This document shows, one piece after another, positions 1-10,377 of a DNA stretch of 64,000 bases (positions are counted from its first letter, which is position 1; each line of letters starts with the position of its first letter). Location: NCBI GenBank assembly GCA_027943335.1, contig BSBK01007741.1:1064001-1128000 (forward strand), written 5' to 3'. The notes below the pieces were generated by a model. It did not search any database. It was given only the letters and a program-made list of their open reading frames with translations, and was not told the origin of the DNA. Source of the DNA: Chamaecyparis obtusa (lineage: Eukaryota > Streptophyta > Pinopsida > Cupressales > Cupressaceae). A program made the position numbers and the translations under genes.

Positions 1-773
1 TCCACATGCCTCACCTGCATGCCAAAAAAAACATGCAACCACGCCAACTGTTCACGCCATTTGAAAAAGCCCCTCTGCAAGAATGATATCCCGAACACTT
101 TGGTAGCAGCCCTCCTCGTTCCAAACACTCCAGCGATGTAGGCCATCTGCAAGACGTAACCCCAACACACTCACTTTGATTTTCGCTTCTTCTCTTGCAT
201 TGAAACCTATGAGAACCTCCGACTTGGCCAGCAGGAATGTGCCACCATGCATATTACACAGTCTACCCATAACAGTCAATCATCTCTTTCTTTAAAATAT
301 AGAGAAAGATTGGAAGTGAACATTGCAGAAGGGCAATGATACAATCTGATTGGTCACTGAGTTGGCAGGAACTAATATGGAAATAGGGAGTTACAAACTG
401 TTCCCCAGTGCTCTTGTCCTTACAAAAACCACCATCATCAATTGCTAAAATACACTTAGTCTTCCAAATATTGTACACATACAAATAGTCTTACAAATAT
501 AACGCGAAAATGCATCCCCATTCTTTACAGTACTACCAATATGTTAAAATTTTTTTGTGATGTCAAACTCCAATGCTAAAATTGACCTTCCAAGAAAGTT
601 GCAGATTGCCTTGCCAACAGAGCAATCAAATTTTTCTAGAAACTTGGTAAACTCTATAGACTTTATCACCTTCCTCAATTTCCAAAACCCACCCAAAAGG
701 TTTTCAAAATACTCTGGTAGATATATATGCAAAATGTGTAAGCACAAAAAAGGCACATGAACTTTTTGACATA
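1..773. other. No supported gene (5' flank of the MORC exons)
   Basis: AT-rich sequence with only short ORFs lacking recognisable motifs. It lies directly upstream of the first probable MORC exon, so it may be an intron or the promoter and 5' UTR of that gene. I could not identify a transcription start or a TATA element with confidence. Confidence 0.4.
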
Positions 774-1031
774 ATGCCTCCAAGTTATGAAAAAATTATC
801 TTCTATTGTATCAGTTATATGTTGTCAAGGTCAAATTATCTGGGCCAGCCAGTCCAAGAAATTCAAAACAGCATTGATACTGTTGGAATAAATCACAATA
901 TGCAAGTAAACCATGAAATCACAAGAAATATTGGAAATATGTTGACAATTGCTTCTTCTATGTCCAATCAATTTGGACCAGTTTCTTCAAAGAGCAACTT
1001 TCACCAATTCTGGAAAGAAGGAGATTATGAT
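774..1031 (+). CDS. Probable N-terminal exon of a plant MORC-family ATPase
   Basis: The frame opens at an ATG at 774 and its last residues read HQFWKEGDYD. This resembles the QFWKAGDYE-type motif that sits just before the GHKL ATPase domain in plant MORC (CRT1/DMS11-like) proteins. The preceding ~75 residues (MPPSYEKIIFYCISYML...) are not conserved enough for me to recognise, as is usual for MORC N-termini. The end at 1031 is chosen because a GT follows the GAT codon, but this donor leaves phase 0 while the next certain exon (1370) needs phase 1. Either a small exon is missing between them or the donor is elsewhere. The true start and upstream splice acceptor are uncertain. Confidence 0.4.
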
Positions 1032-1369
1032 GTTCAATATGCACAAAAAAAAATCTATACAAGGTCCTTCTATACTTTTTAAAGATTTGTATGTTTCATA
1101 TTCTTTAATTTATGTAAATATTATATACTATTTATTCTACAAGCATCTGTTTTCTTGTCCATTGTCATCTTTGAACCAAGAATGTTGAGTTTAATAAGGA
1201 ATGACATGCATCTTTAGCACTATTTCTGTGAAACAATTTGCATGATGCTATAGTAATCAGTTATCGCATGGATTTGGAATGTTCTTGCTAATGTGATGAA
1301 TGTAGACAACCAAAGTTTGTTTCTTAAGTCACTTTAATAATACTGAAACTTTTTTTCTTCTTAATGCAG

Positions 1370-1444
1370 GTGGAATGGATCATGTCCATGTACATCCAAA
1401 GTTCCTTTATTCTAATGCCACCTCCCATAAATGGGCATTTGGAG
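1370..1444 (+). CDS. MORC-family ATPase exon (HPKFLxSNATSHKWAFG motif)
   Basis: Translates as GGMDHVHVHPKFLYSN followed by ATSHKWAFG, the highly conserved entry to the GHKL/Bergerat ATPase fold of plant MORC proteins. These act in RNA-directed DNA methylation, heterochromatin silencing and pathogen response. The exon follows a pyrimidine-rich tract and ...TTAATGCAG, and ends at GGAG|GTTTGT. It begins with two bases of a split codon and ends with one base, so it joins the exon at 3253 exactly in frame (phase 1). The HVHPKFLYSN...AFG wording is closer to MORC6-type than to MORC1-type as I recall them; that subfamily call is an inference. No in-frame damage is visible here. Confidence 0.85.
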
Positions 1445-3252
1445 GTTTGTTTCTTACGCGACTCTTTTGAATGATGAATAATGTCTAGTTAATGCTCTCT
1501 TTAATTACTGTCATCCATAGATCATTTTTTATTTATAGTAGGATTCACTATTTGAACTGGACCGTTCAATGTTTCAGTTGAGATTATCCTACCCATATTG
1601 AAGAGTAACTTGTGAGATATTTTCTCCAAGGCTCTGTTCTTGTGTTATAAAATAATGTTATCTGTAAAGACAAATCAAATCGTTTCATGTACGAGAAATG
1701 GTGAATCTTTTTGTTGTTGAGATAATATAGCAAGTTTTTCCAAACTTTTTTTTTTTAGGACATCTCTAATTTTCATCATCAATAGTCTTCTGAATTTCCA
1801 AACAATAAATCCATCATCCATGGTCTGTTCTAGATAATTAAAACAACTGCTTTGTTCTTGTTATCACTGAGCTTGTCATTTCAGTGCGGTTGTATAAAAT
1901 CCCTACAAAGGCCAGTACCCAAGTTAGATACCATTTTGGATGTTATATTGTTGCCTTGGCAATGTCTTGATGTAATCTATATAATCTGCAATACTTTTTT
2001 CTTTTTCTTGGAACCTGATTTTGAAGTATGTCATATATGTTATAATGTGATGACTTGATCCATCATGTTACCTTACCCAGCTTTGTCTAAAGAAAATCAG
2101 GAATACAATTAAAACTCAGATCCTATGTGTTTTAACCTTCAATTATTCTGTTTACATTTTGAATTTTCTATGATTCTAGAGCTACATTTATCTATTTCTT
2201 GGGTGGTATTCATTATGATTCTTTTTTTCCATTTCTCAGGCTAGTAGTAATGCACATTTCTTTTTTCCTTGTTAGATTAAAGAGCAAGTATGTGATATCT
2301 ATAATTTTGTAAAAAGTAATGTCTTTTCTTGTAAGGATAACTGGGAAGTCTACCAATCTCAGGCTGGCTGTATGGATAAAATGACCCAGTTTAAGTTGTT
2401 TTATGAGATGCCCATTTATGTTGAGTTGTTGGTCACCTTGTTCTGCTACTAGGATTTGAACTCAAGTCATCCTCTTTATGAATATTTATGGCAAGCTTCT
2501 TGTCACCTTATTCTGATAAGGGGATTTGAACTCAAGTCACTCTCTTTATGAATGCACTAATTTATAAAGTATATAAGTGATTCCTTTTTTTCATTTCTCA
2601 GGCTAGTAGTAATGCATATTTCTTTCTTTCCTCATCAGGTTAAAGGGCAAGTATATGATATCTATACTTTTGCAAAAAGTAAAGTCTTTACTTGTAAGGA
2701 TAATTGGGAAGTCTACAAAGCTCAGGCTGGCTCTAGAGATAAAATGGCCCAGTTTTAGAAGTTTTATGAGATGCCCATTTATGTCGAACTGTCGGTCACC
2801 TTGTTCTGCTTCTGTGATTTGACCTTAAGTCATCCTCTTTATGAATATTAATGAAAAGCTTCTTATCACCTTATTGTGATACATGGATTTAAGTCATTCT
2901 TTTTATGAATGCACCAATTTATAAATTATACAAGTGACCTTTGGACTATTGCAAAAAAGTAATGTCTTTCTACTGTAACAGCTTTACAATAATCTGTTTT
3001 CTTTTTTGTTTCTGTTGGCTCTTTTCTTTGTTTTCCTCCATTTTGCAGTCTCTTTGTTAGTAGCCATGTTTATTAGATTCAAATTTGAATGAATAATGCT
3101 GTTATCAAAATAATTTGTTGAATTTGGTTCTTTTTGTGACTTATTTCCCATGTTATGGGTAATTATTGGTATCTTTATTTTAATTAATCTCTAGCACATA
3201 TTTTTGTTGACAGATTGTTCTAATGAGTTTTATTTTTTGTTCATCATTGCAG
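1445..3252 (+). other. Intron of the MORC gene containing a ~362-bp tandem duplication
   Basis: A 1.8-kb AT-rich intron bounded by GTTTGT and TCATCATTGCAG. It carries a two-copy tandem repeat at about 2218-2945. I see no other coding structure inside it. Confidence 0.75.
2218..2945. repeat. Two-copy tandem repeat, unit ~362 bp, inside the MORC intron
   Basis: CTCAGGCTAGTAGTAATGCA occurs at about 2235 and again at about 2597, and the similarity continues through both units (GGATAACTGGGAAGTCTAC, then TTTTATGAGATGCCCATTTA). Each unit also contains an internal ~65-70 bp duplication around GGATTTGAACTCAAGTCA. The two units are diverged by scattered substitutions, so the duplication is not recent. 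Confidence 0.7.
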
Positions 3253-3287
3253 CAATTGTCGAGCTTCTTGATAATGCAATTGACAAG
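3253..3287 (+). CDS. MORC-family ATPase exon (N-box, AIVELLDNAIDK)
   Basis: The split Ala codon plus 11 codons read AIVELLDNAIDK, matching the N-box (motif I) of GHKL ATPases in MORC proteins (AIAELLDNAVDE-type), which provides the Asn/Asp contacts to Mg-ATP. The catalytic-side E, the D and the N are all present. The last residue is K where E is usual. Splice signals are good on both sides: ...TTGCAG| and |GTAATATG. The exon ends in phase 0, where I expect an intron in plant MORC genes. The following exon (usually ...NGATxV and then the DNGGGM box) is not found in the rest of the window. Confidence 0.85.
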
Positions 3288-5290
3288 GTAATATGGCTTT
3301 GTACTATTTTTCCTAAGATGAATTACCTAGGTCTATAATCACTCATGTATGATACTTACCAAGAGAACCTATCCATTTCTATATGCAAATGGTAATGGCT
3401 TTAAAACAAGTACAATGAGATTGGGAGCAGATGCATTTTTTTTACTCAGACAGCTCTTGGCACGTACCGTTTGTTCTTTATTGAAGCAAGAACAATCCAA
3501 ATCACATCATAGTTTTTCTTGAGATTTTTCTTGCTAACATTACACTTCTTTTTTATTTTGCTTCTCTCCAATCACGAGTGTTCTTTGAAATCACATATCA
3601 TGACAATATCATTCTTGCAAAGGATTATAACTATATAAGAATAATCACAATCACATCAGTGTAATAATAATATCAATATTATCATGTTAGCAAGAACGCT
3701 CTCAATCACATCATTGTTCTTTGCAATCACATAAGGAGTATAAGGAAAAGGATGCAATTGGGATTACTCTAGATAATGTTAGAATTCCTTGTGAAATGTT
3801 TCTCTCCATTTTTTTCTCTGCCAAATCTATTAAGAAGTTCTTGCTTAATTGATGATGCGGTATGATGTTTAGGACAGTTTTAAGAAATGGGCCTATTTGA
3901 CCCTTCAAAAGGCCTTATAAAAATTGCTGGTAAAAACAAAGTTTGTCCACAACATCAATATATGTCCATCCATATAAGTCTCATATTTGTACATGTCTAT
4001 ACATGGTCACACTACCACGTTTCTTAACTAAGAATTCTGGAAACTATTTTCTGAACAGGTTGCCTCTACCAAAATGGACATAACTTATTCAATTATTGAT
4101 AAAACACGCTCAAACCAAATCCAAAAGAATCTTGACTCATCCTTCTACCCATTCCAACTCATAAACTTGTACAATAATTTCATACCAAGCCATGTAAGAG
4201 TATGTAGTAGCAGATTTATTTGGAAAATTCAGAAATTATGTATGCCAAGGCATCCAATAAGCCAATAAGTGAGTACATAAAAGTAGCAACCCGATTCTAG
4301 ATATGTTTTATTGATTTAAGTGAAAATTAGGTAGAAAATGACATCCTTGTGTGGAATACTAATGGCTAATAGCCTAATAGTTTGAAGCAGAATTAAAATA
4401 GCAAATTGTTTTTTTAAAACTAAAAGTAAATAGAACATCCAAACATTTTACATCTTCCTCTACCCATCTCTAGTTTAAATCTAAGGGAAAAGTGAAATTA
4501 GAGGGTCTAATATATATCATGACATTTGAGTTTGACTAATATGACTATTAATAAGCTATTAATAAGCTGGTGTATTTTGAGCTTAAATACTGCTGCAGAT
4601 ATTATATGTTTCTGATTTTTATATGCTTTTGTTTTGACCAAATTTTTTTTTGACCTTTTTGTGCCAAATTTACTATACATTATGTTGCATTGTGAGTGTG
4701 TGGCTGAAAATTTGTTGGACATGTTTTTTCCCCCAATAAAAAATTGGTAATTGTAGTTTATTACAATATTTTAAATTTTCTCCCTCAAATCAATTTTTTG
4801 CATATCTGACAATTGTTGAAATCTATAGAGCTTCATCATGTCAACTGCCCTCATTACAAATCTCCATACAAAAAGTTTCTAAAAGTTGTTCTTGTTATAT
4901 ACAGGTTCCTTCACAACTTGGAGCATGCCATGCTACCACTCAGCAGATTACCAAACTAGAAAATCTTTGGAAACAATGTTGTTCCAGCTATGTGGAAGAT
5001 ACACATCTATCAACTTTCTTCAGGTAAACCACGTTGAAAACTAAGATTAAATTTTAAAACTAACTGGTCAAAAATAGGACATATGATACATGACTCAATT
5101 TCTATGTTTAATTTTATTAGTTTTAATGTTATCGAACATCTTGCCTGCTGAATTTCTTATGCTCGACACTCAAATAACTGTCTTTCTTAGCTTTTCACAT
5201 CTTAACAGTCACTGTATTTATATATTTCACTATTTTCATGACTGTCATGACTTCTCTATCAATGGTAAGATATACAATTGACTGTCATGA
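3288..5290. other. AT-rich sequence with no confirmed gene; one possible exon at 4905-5023
   Basis: Presumed MORC intron. One interval, 4905-5023, is open for 40 codons and bracketed by TATATACAG| and CTTCAG|GTAAAC. It encodes VPSQLGACHATTQQITKLEN..., which is not a MORC sequence I know. It may be an alternative or unrelated exon, or chance. Nothing else stands out. Confidence 0.35.
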
Positions 5291-5491
5291 CTGTCAATTA
5301 TGATTTTTAGGCACAATGACCCATTGATATGTCAAGGGAAATTTAGCATCTTTTATATCCATAGTTACCGGAAGATGTAGGGTTATGGGTGTTAGTACAG
5401 AGATGGGGCACCAATTCAATTAGGATACATGAGTAAATGAAATAAATAAATAACCATATTTTATAAATGTAGTTGCCATAAATTATTGTAT
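5291..5491 (+). repeat. Left arm of a ~200-bp inverted repeat pair (partner 10178-10377)
   Basis: Read forward here and reverse-complemented at 10178-10377. Both copies carry GGCACAATGACCCATTGATA, then ATTTAGCATCTTTTATATCC, then GGGGCACCAATT, and end at GTAGTTGCCA. Mismatches are scattered, and I judge them to be about one in ten by eye. The two arms are ~4.7 kb apart. They could be two insertions of one short element in opposite orientation or the ends of a larger element. Confidence 0.75.
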
Positions 5492-7667
5492 AAGGATGAC
5501 GATGAGGGCATGGTCCCCATTCCTATAATGGAGTTTTCAGATAACTAAGCTCATACCTGGTGCCCTCCTTAATGTTTGTTACCCGTTCATCCTGGAGATC
5601 CTCTGGTTCTGGTCTGTCCTTTAAAGAACCCAGATGTGGGTCCCGTTCCAGTTCAAACCCAGTCTGGTCCTAGACTGGATCCCCTGCAAGATAATCCAAG
5701 TCACTATCAAATAGACGAAGATTTGGCTTGGTCTTTTGCAGGTCTTTTACTTGGGTGTCTAAAGATGATATTTGTGAAATTTTTTATTTTAATGTTTTTC
5801 CTTTTTCTCTTTATTGGTTTGGTTCTTTTGGAAGAGCATGAAATCATTGTGCTTCTGGAAGGTCCTCAGTGGAAGGCTCTACTTGTCCACCATTGCTATG
5901 TCTATGCTGACTATGTATTAGGGAGGGAAGCAAAGTGCATCTATGATATCATCAATTTACCTTTGTTGACCAGCTTTGTGTGCAGACCACTTTTGTAATT
6001 GTTGTTACTCAAAATATACCATAGTGTAATCACTCAACAAGACTTGATCCTAAGTGTTCTCATTCAAAACCATTCATCTTTACCAACAAACTATTGAGTA
6101 GATCGATCCATGAAGCACAATTACCTTATGTTTTAATTCTGAGTATAATCCTAGGACCAATCATTGTACTTCTATAAGGACTGTGATATAGTTTTGTCCT
6201 TATAATATTTTTTCTTGGAACAATAATCTTTTCTCCACATGAAATAGATCTATCCCTAGACTAAATCGCTATCTTCATGCTCCATCTGTCCTCATTATAA
6301 CATGACCCTCTTGGATCATCTTCAATATGGAATCATTTTTTTCTTTGATGGTAGATAGCATCGCTAAGACCATCTCCAGACATTGTGATAATCTCCTCTC
6401 ATTCTCTTGTAAACTGATGCTTATCTCATTGCTTTGTACTTGACTACATTCTTCCCATGTTATATCTTTGATGCATTTTGATCATTATTTTGATGTCTAT
6501 TATTCTGTGTCCTTCATGTTCTTTATTTTTCCATTAACATCACTACTTTTCATTGGTGCATGGTCACATATTGCCTTTCTTTGATATTGGTTCTCTTGGT
6601 GACTGTTATAAACTTTATGACCTACTGCTGTGATAGTGAATATTAGTAGTCAAGTGTTCTTTCCACTATAAAGTACCAACTTAAAAATCATTTCTTTTTT
6701 ATCTTCATTGCATAGATCACTGCTATGGGTCTCTGATACATCACTGTCATAAACCTTAGTGATTTTACTCCTTTCTATCAACTATTAGTGGTTGCTTTAT
6801 ATGATAGAAAAGATTAAATCTTTCGAGTAGTGAATGGAGCATAGAAAATAGTGAATAGACCTTTTCATCTCACTATCATGTGAATTTTCTACTCAATGCA
6901 TGAAATAATTCACCTCCATTTGAAGTCGTAATGAACAAAAAAACTCTTTGAATAATGGTGGCAAGGCTCCATGAAACAAGTCCATTACTTGAATAGACAA
7001 CAAATACACTTCGTGTAGGACACTCACACAAGATGATAGTGAAAGCATCATTCTAAAGGAATCATAGGGGATCAGAAGAAAGACTCTTGTTACTGTTAAC
7101 TCATGATTGAGAAACTAATCTTTAAATCCTCCTCTTATGGTGAAAACTATTCATGGTGACAACATGACTCAAATACTCCATGGGTTTTATCACCATTAAA
7201 TGGAATTAAACTATCACTTTTTTTCCAAGTGTTGATTGCAGTGTACAAACCATAACTATTTCAATAGATCAAACACATAAATGGGCTCTATAGTCCTTCA
7301 ACAATAGTCCATTTTATCCTCCTACCAAGGGAACCACGTAGTCTCAATACAAGATACAACATTGTAGTCAAAACACCATCTTATTGGACTGTCCACATAC
7401 ATCTAAATGTGTGATCACACTTTTATAAGTGAACATCCTTATTTCACAACTAAGATGAATGCTCCTTTCAACACAACTTCCTGCCCATTGAAGGGTACTA
7501 ATTTACATTTGAATAGAAGTGACAAGCCCTTAAAAGTGAATACAAAATGAGAAGTGATGGTATCTAAACAAGGAATTGTAAATCAGATTTTCATAGTGAC
7601 TGTTGTATTCTTCTATGACAGGACATTGTTCATAAAGAGTTAAAAAATGCTTCTTTCTGTTCTTTAA
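5492..7667. other. No recognised gene; one hydrophobic ORF at 5576-5998
   Basis: The only notable frame is 5576-5998 (+), 140 codons, with a strongly hydrophobic centre (KMIFVKFFILMFFLFLFIGL) that could form a membrane segment. It has no recognised domain, codon bias or splice context, so I treat it as unsupported. The rest is AT-rich with no repeats I can place. Confidence 0.3.
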
Positions 7668-7738
7668 CGAGTACTAGCTCAATGGAAGAGCACCTACTTT
7701 ACAAGTAGGAGGATGATGGTTCGATTCTATCGTGTCCT
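7668..7738 (+). other. tRNA-Val(UAC)-like head of the short element
   Basis: A perfect D stem (GCTC/GAGC), a perfect anticodon stem (CCTAC/GTAGG) around loop TTTACAA with anticodon TAC, and a T arm with GGTTCGATT are visible. The A and B boxes are in the right places. The acceptor stem pairs poorly (about three matches to GTGTCCT), so this is a relic promoter head rather than a working tRNA gene. Confidence 0.6.
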
Positions 7739-7968
7739 AATATGACTAAATATATGACTAAATTAATGACTAAATATATGACCAAATAAATGACAAAATA
7801 AATGACCAAATAAATGACCAAATCAATGACTAAAATAGTTTAGTCATAAATTTGGTCGTGAGATAAATGACCGGCAATAAACTATTAATGGTCACGTGAC
7901 CAAAATTAGTCATTTATCTATAGTTTTTAGTAGTTTATTTAGTCATATATTATTGTTTTTGTACTAGT
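7668..7968 (+). mobile_element. Short tRNA-headed, SINE-like element (copy 1, + orientation)
   Basis: The element starts with a tRNA-like head (7668-7738). It continues with a tract built of ATGACTAAAT/ATGACCAAAT units that alternate TAAA/CAAA, a TTTAGTCATAAATTTGGTC segment, a core TGGTCACGTGACC palindrome, and a tail AGTTTATTTAGTCATATATT ending in GTACTAGT. The tail is complementary in wording to the unit tract, so the RNA could fold back. A reverse-oriented copy lies at 9678-10036. Flanking target-site duplications are not clear. A tRNA-derived SINE, or a MITE that captured a tRNA, would both fit. Confidence 0.6.
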
Positions 7969-8949
7969 GAATGTTTTCCTATTAGGGCTACAAAGTTTTG
8001 ATCACTTCTGGTGATCTACCCTATGAGGGGTTTGCCCTACTAAGAGCTTATAGACTTATACAGTCTACCTTGATTAAAGGATTTGAAGCTTACAACTAAG
8101 TGAGAAGTCTATTAAGAGATTTACAAAAGCCTATTAGGACAACTCTGTTAAGAGATTTACCCTGATTCGCTTGATAGAATGTATCAGTACCTGATCCTTC
8201 AATTTGCACTTCAAATGCTCATTACAGATCTCATCTTTCCAATACTTATCTGATCTCAAAATCAAATATTACTCTATTTTGTCCTTCACTGCTCTGCTCG
8301 ATCACTCTGCTTGATCCATGAATCTGACAATCAAAACACTGCTTCCATTTGCATACACAAGATCTTCTCTCAGTTACAATATTTAGGGTTTTGATGTCAC
8401 CTTATATAAACAAATGATCAAGTTCATAGATGAAGATCAACGATCTAGATTCATCACTTATGTTGCTTAAGCATTCCCTTTTTCTAATTGGTTACATTAC
8501 TTTCATAGGGATTAATGATTGAAATCAAAATGCGTAATCAACTCCTTGATTCTCTCAACAATCGTTAAATCACGTATAGAAGTCATCCAAAATGGTTTAC
8601 CTAGGTGTTTGTGCCATTACAAATACATATATCCAAATTGGCTTGCTCGGTCTATGAAGTCTCTGATGCTCAGGAAAAATTGTTCTCCATATACTGGCAC
8701 TCGACACTGACTCTTCTATACAACTCGAAATATATACTTCTTAGTAACTACTAAAGTACTCGGTGACCTCTAACTTTCTCGGCGGTAACTACTGCTCAGT
8801 AACTATACAAAATACAAGTCTAGTATATTACACAGCCTTAATAGGATGGCTCGGTCAGAGTGATGACTGACCAACATTACCTTGAAAATGACTAAGTGTT
8901 GTACACTAATAGACAACATGACTTGGAGATCAACAGTGTTGTAGAGTGG
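7969..8949. other. Spacer between inverted short elements; LTR-like wording, no gene
   Basis: The stretch 7980-8170 has repeated short phrases (TACCCTATGAGGGGTTTGCC, TAAGAGATTTAC twice) like those near the R/U5 part of LTRs. A minus-strand TATA-like GTTTATATAAGG is at about 8403-8414. I cannot define ends or a target duplication, so a decayed minus-strand LTR is only a possibility. Confidence 0.25.
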
Positions 8950-9480
8950 CATCTTTTCACCAAGAAGCAATCTTTTGAGTAGTCTCTTTGTCACATTTTG
9001 CATCCATGTGACCAATTTGAAATATTTTCCTACATCTAAAGGGGATTCCTTCATAGTCCAGGGTTTGCATCCAACATCCTTTGGAATTTTTAATCATGAT
9101 TTCTGTTGGGAGCCCTTCAAAAGTGTCTATTTCTACTAACATGTGAGCATAAGTAGAATGGAAGAGGTTTGAGGACTTCTCATCCATCATCACAAAAACA
9201 CCCAATGATTCTCCAATCGCTTCAAAATAAGAATCAAACCATAAATGTAGAGGGAGGTAAAGGAGTCTTATCCAAATTGGAATCTTGGTGAAGGATTTAG
9301 AATTTGGGCAAAAATATGGATGGGCAAAGATATGGATGCTAAGGCTTCAACATCAAATGGTTCCTTTCCTCCCAACACCAAAAATGTTGACAGAGTATCT
9401 TATTTCTATCTTGAATCTTTTCAAACACGACAATAAAAAACCCTTATGCTTTCGGATAGATCTGAACACACCCCTCAAGC
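8950..9480 (-). pseudogene. DUF4283 / zf-CCHC_4 protein relic (plant LINE ORF1-like)
   Basis: Read on the minus strand from about 9480, fragments in shifting frames give GFFIVVF-EKIQDRNKI and then HFWCWEERNHLMLKPWHP. A continuous frame follows with KIPIWIRLLYLPLHLWFDSY, FEAIGESLGVFVMMD, EGLPTEIMIKN, YEGIPFRCRKIFQIGH and MDAKC. This is the standard order of the DUF4283 domain followed by a zinc knuckle (CRKxFQIGHxDAKC). In plants it is typical of L1-type LINE ORF1 proteins, which bind RNA, and their derivatives. In the knuckle the second Cys is replaced by Ile (CRKI). At least two frameshifts are needed upstream, and no RT half is visible nearby. It sits between the two inverted tRNA-headed elements. 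Confidence 0.7.
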
Positions 9481-9677
9481 ATGGGCTCCTGGTTATCAAA
9501 TATCCAGGTGAGCAGTTCTTGTAAGCTTGGCCATAGGCCTCTAAACTGATTGATCAACCCTAGTTTGGAAAAAATTAAAAAATTATATACAACTTCTTAA
9601 TTGGCCTTCGCGTCTAAATCTACACACATTTCCTTAGTGGATTCCAGTGAAGAAAACCCCCATGAGGGTTTCATGCA

Positions 9678-10036
9678 CTAGTACAAAAACAACAATATAT
9701 GACTAAATAAACTGCTAAAAATTGTAGATAAATGACTAATTTTGGTCACGTGAACACTAGTAGTTTATTGCTGGTCATTTATCTTGTGACCAAATTTATG
9801 ACTAAACTATTTTAGTCATTGATTTGGTCATTTATTTAGTCATTTATTTGGTCGTTTATTTGGTGGTTTATTTAGTCGTTTATTTAGTCATTTATTTGGT
9901 CGTTTATTTGGTCATATATTTAGCCCTTAATTTAGTCATTAATTTAGCCATATATTTAGTCATATTAGAACACGATGGAATCAACCATCATCCTCCTACT
10001 TGTAAAGTAGGTGCTCTTCCATTGAGTTAGTACCCT
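9678..10036 (-). mobile_element. Short tRNA-headed, SINE-like element (copy 2, reverse orientation)
   Basis: This is the reverse complement of the element at 7668-7968 with a longer unit tract. It begins ACTAGTACAAAAACAACAAT, has GGTCACGTGA in the core and a long run of TTTAGTCATTTATTTGGTCG units. It ends with the tRNA-like head at about 9967-10036 (CCTACTTGTAAAGTAGG anticodon arm, GCTCTTCCATTGAG D arm). The similarity to copy 1 runs a few bases past the head (TTCTTTAA-G-GTACTA), which may mark the real boundary. Confidence 0.6.
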
Positions 10037-10177
10037 TTAAAGAATAATCATACCATGTATACTAGTACTTTCCATTAAACATGATTTCAAGTTTTTCCAT
10101 CTATAGTTCAAGGGTAGCAAAGCCTAAGAGGAGGATGACTAGTGATACTTTAAACTCAATGGTGAAGTTATTAAATG

Positions 10178-10377
10178 TACAATAATTTTTGGCAACTACA
10201 TTTATATAATATGGTCATTTTTTTATTTCATTTACTCATGTGTCCTAATTAAATTGGTGCCCCATCCCTGTACCAGCACCCATTCCCCTACATCTTCTAG
10301 TAATTATGGATATAAAAGATGCTAAATTTCCCTTGACATATCAATGGGTCATTGTGCCTAAAAATCACAATTGACAC
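10178..10377 (-). repeat. Right arm of the ~200-bp inverted repeat pair
   Basis: Reverse complement of 5291-5491. It starts TACAATAATTTTTGGCAACT and ends at CACAATTGACA. It lies just outside the copy 2 tRNA-headed element, giving an ordered nest of two inverted pairs. Confidence 0.75.

Noticed and set aside
5576..5998. 140-codon ORF as a membrane protein gene
   Set aside because: Hydrophobic centre only; no domain, splice or codon support, and such ORFs are expected by chance in this length of DNA.
7668..7738. Functional tRNA-Val gene
   Set aside because: D, anticodon and T arms are good, but the acceptor stem pairs poorly and the unit is repeated as the head of a short element.
9824..10030. 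ORF of repeating (V/I)YLVVYL residues as a membrane protein
   Set aside because: It is a translation of the TTTATTTGGTCG-type unit tract of the tRNA-headed element.
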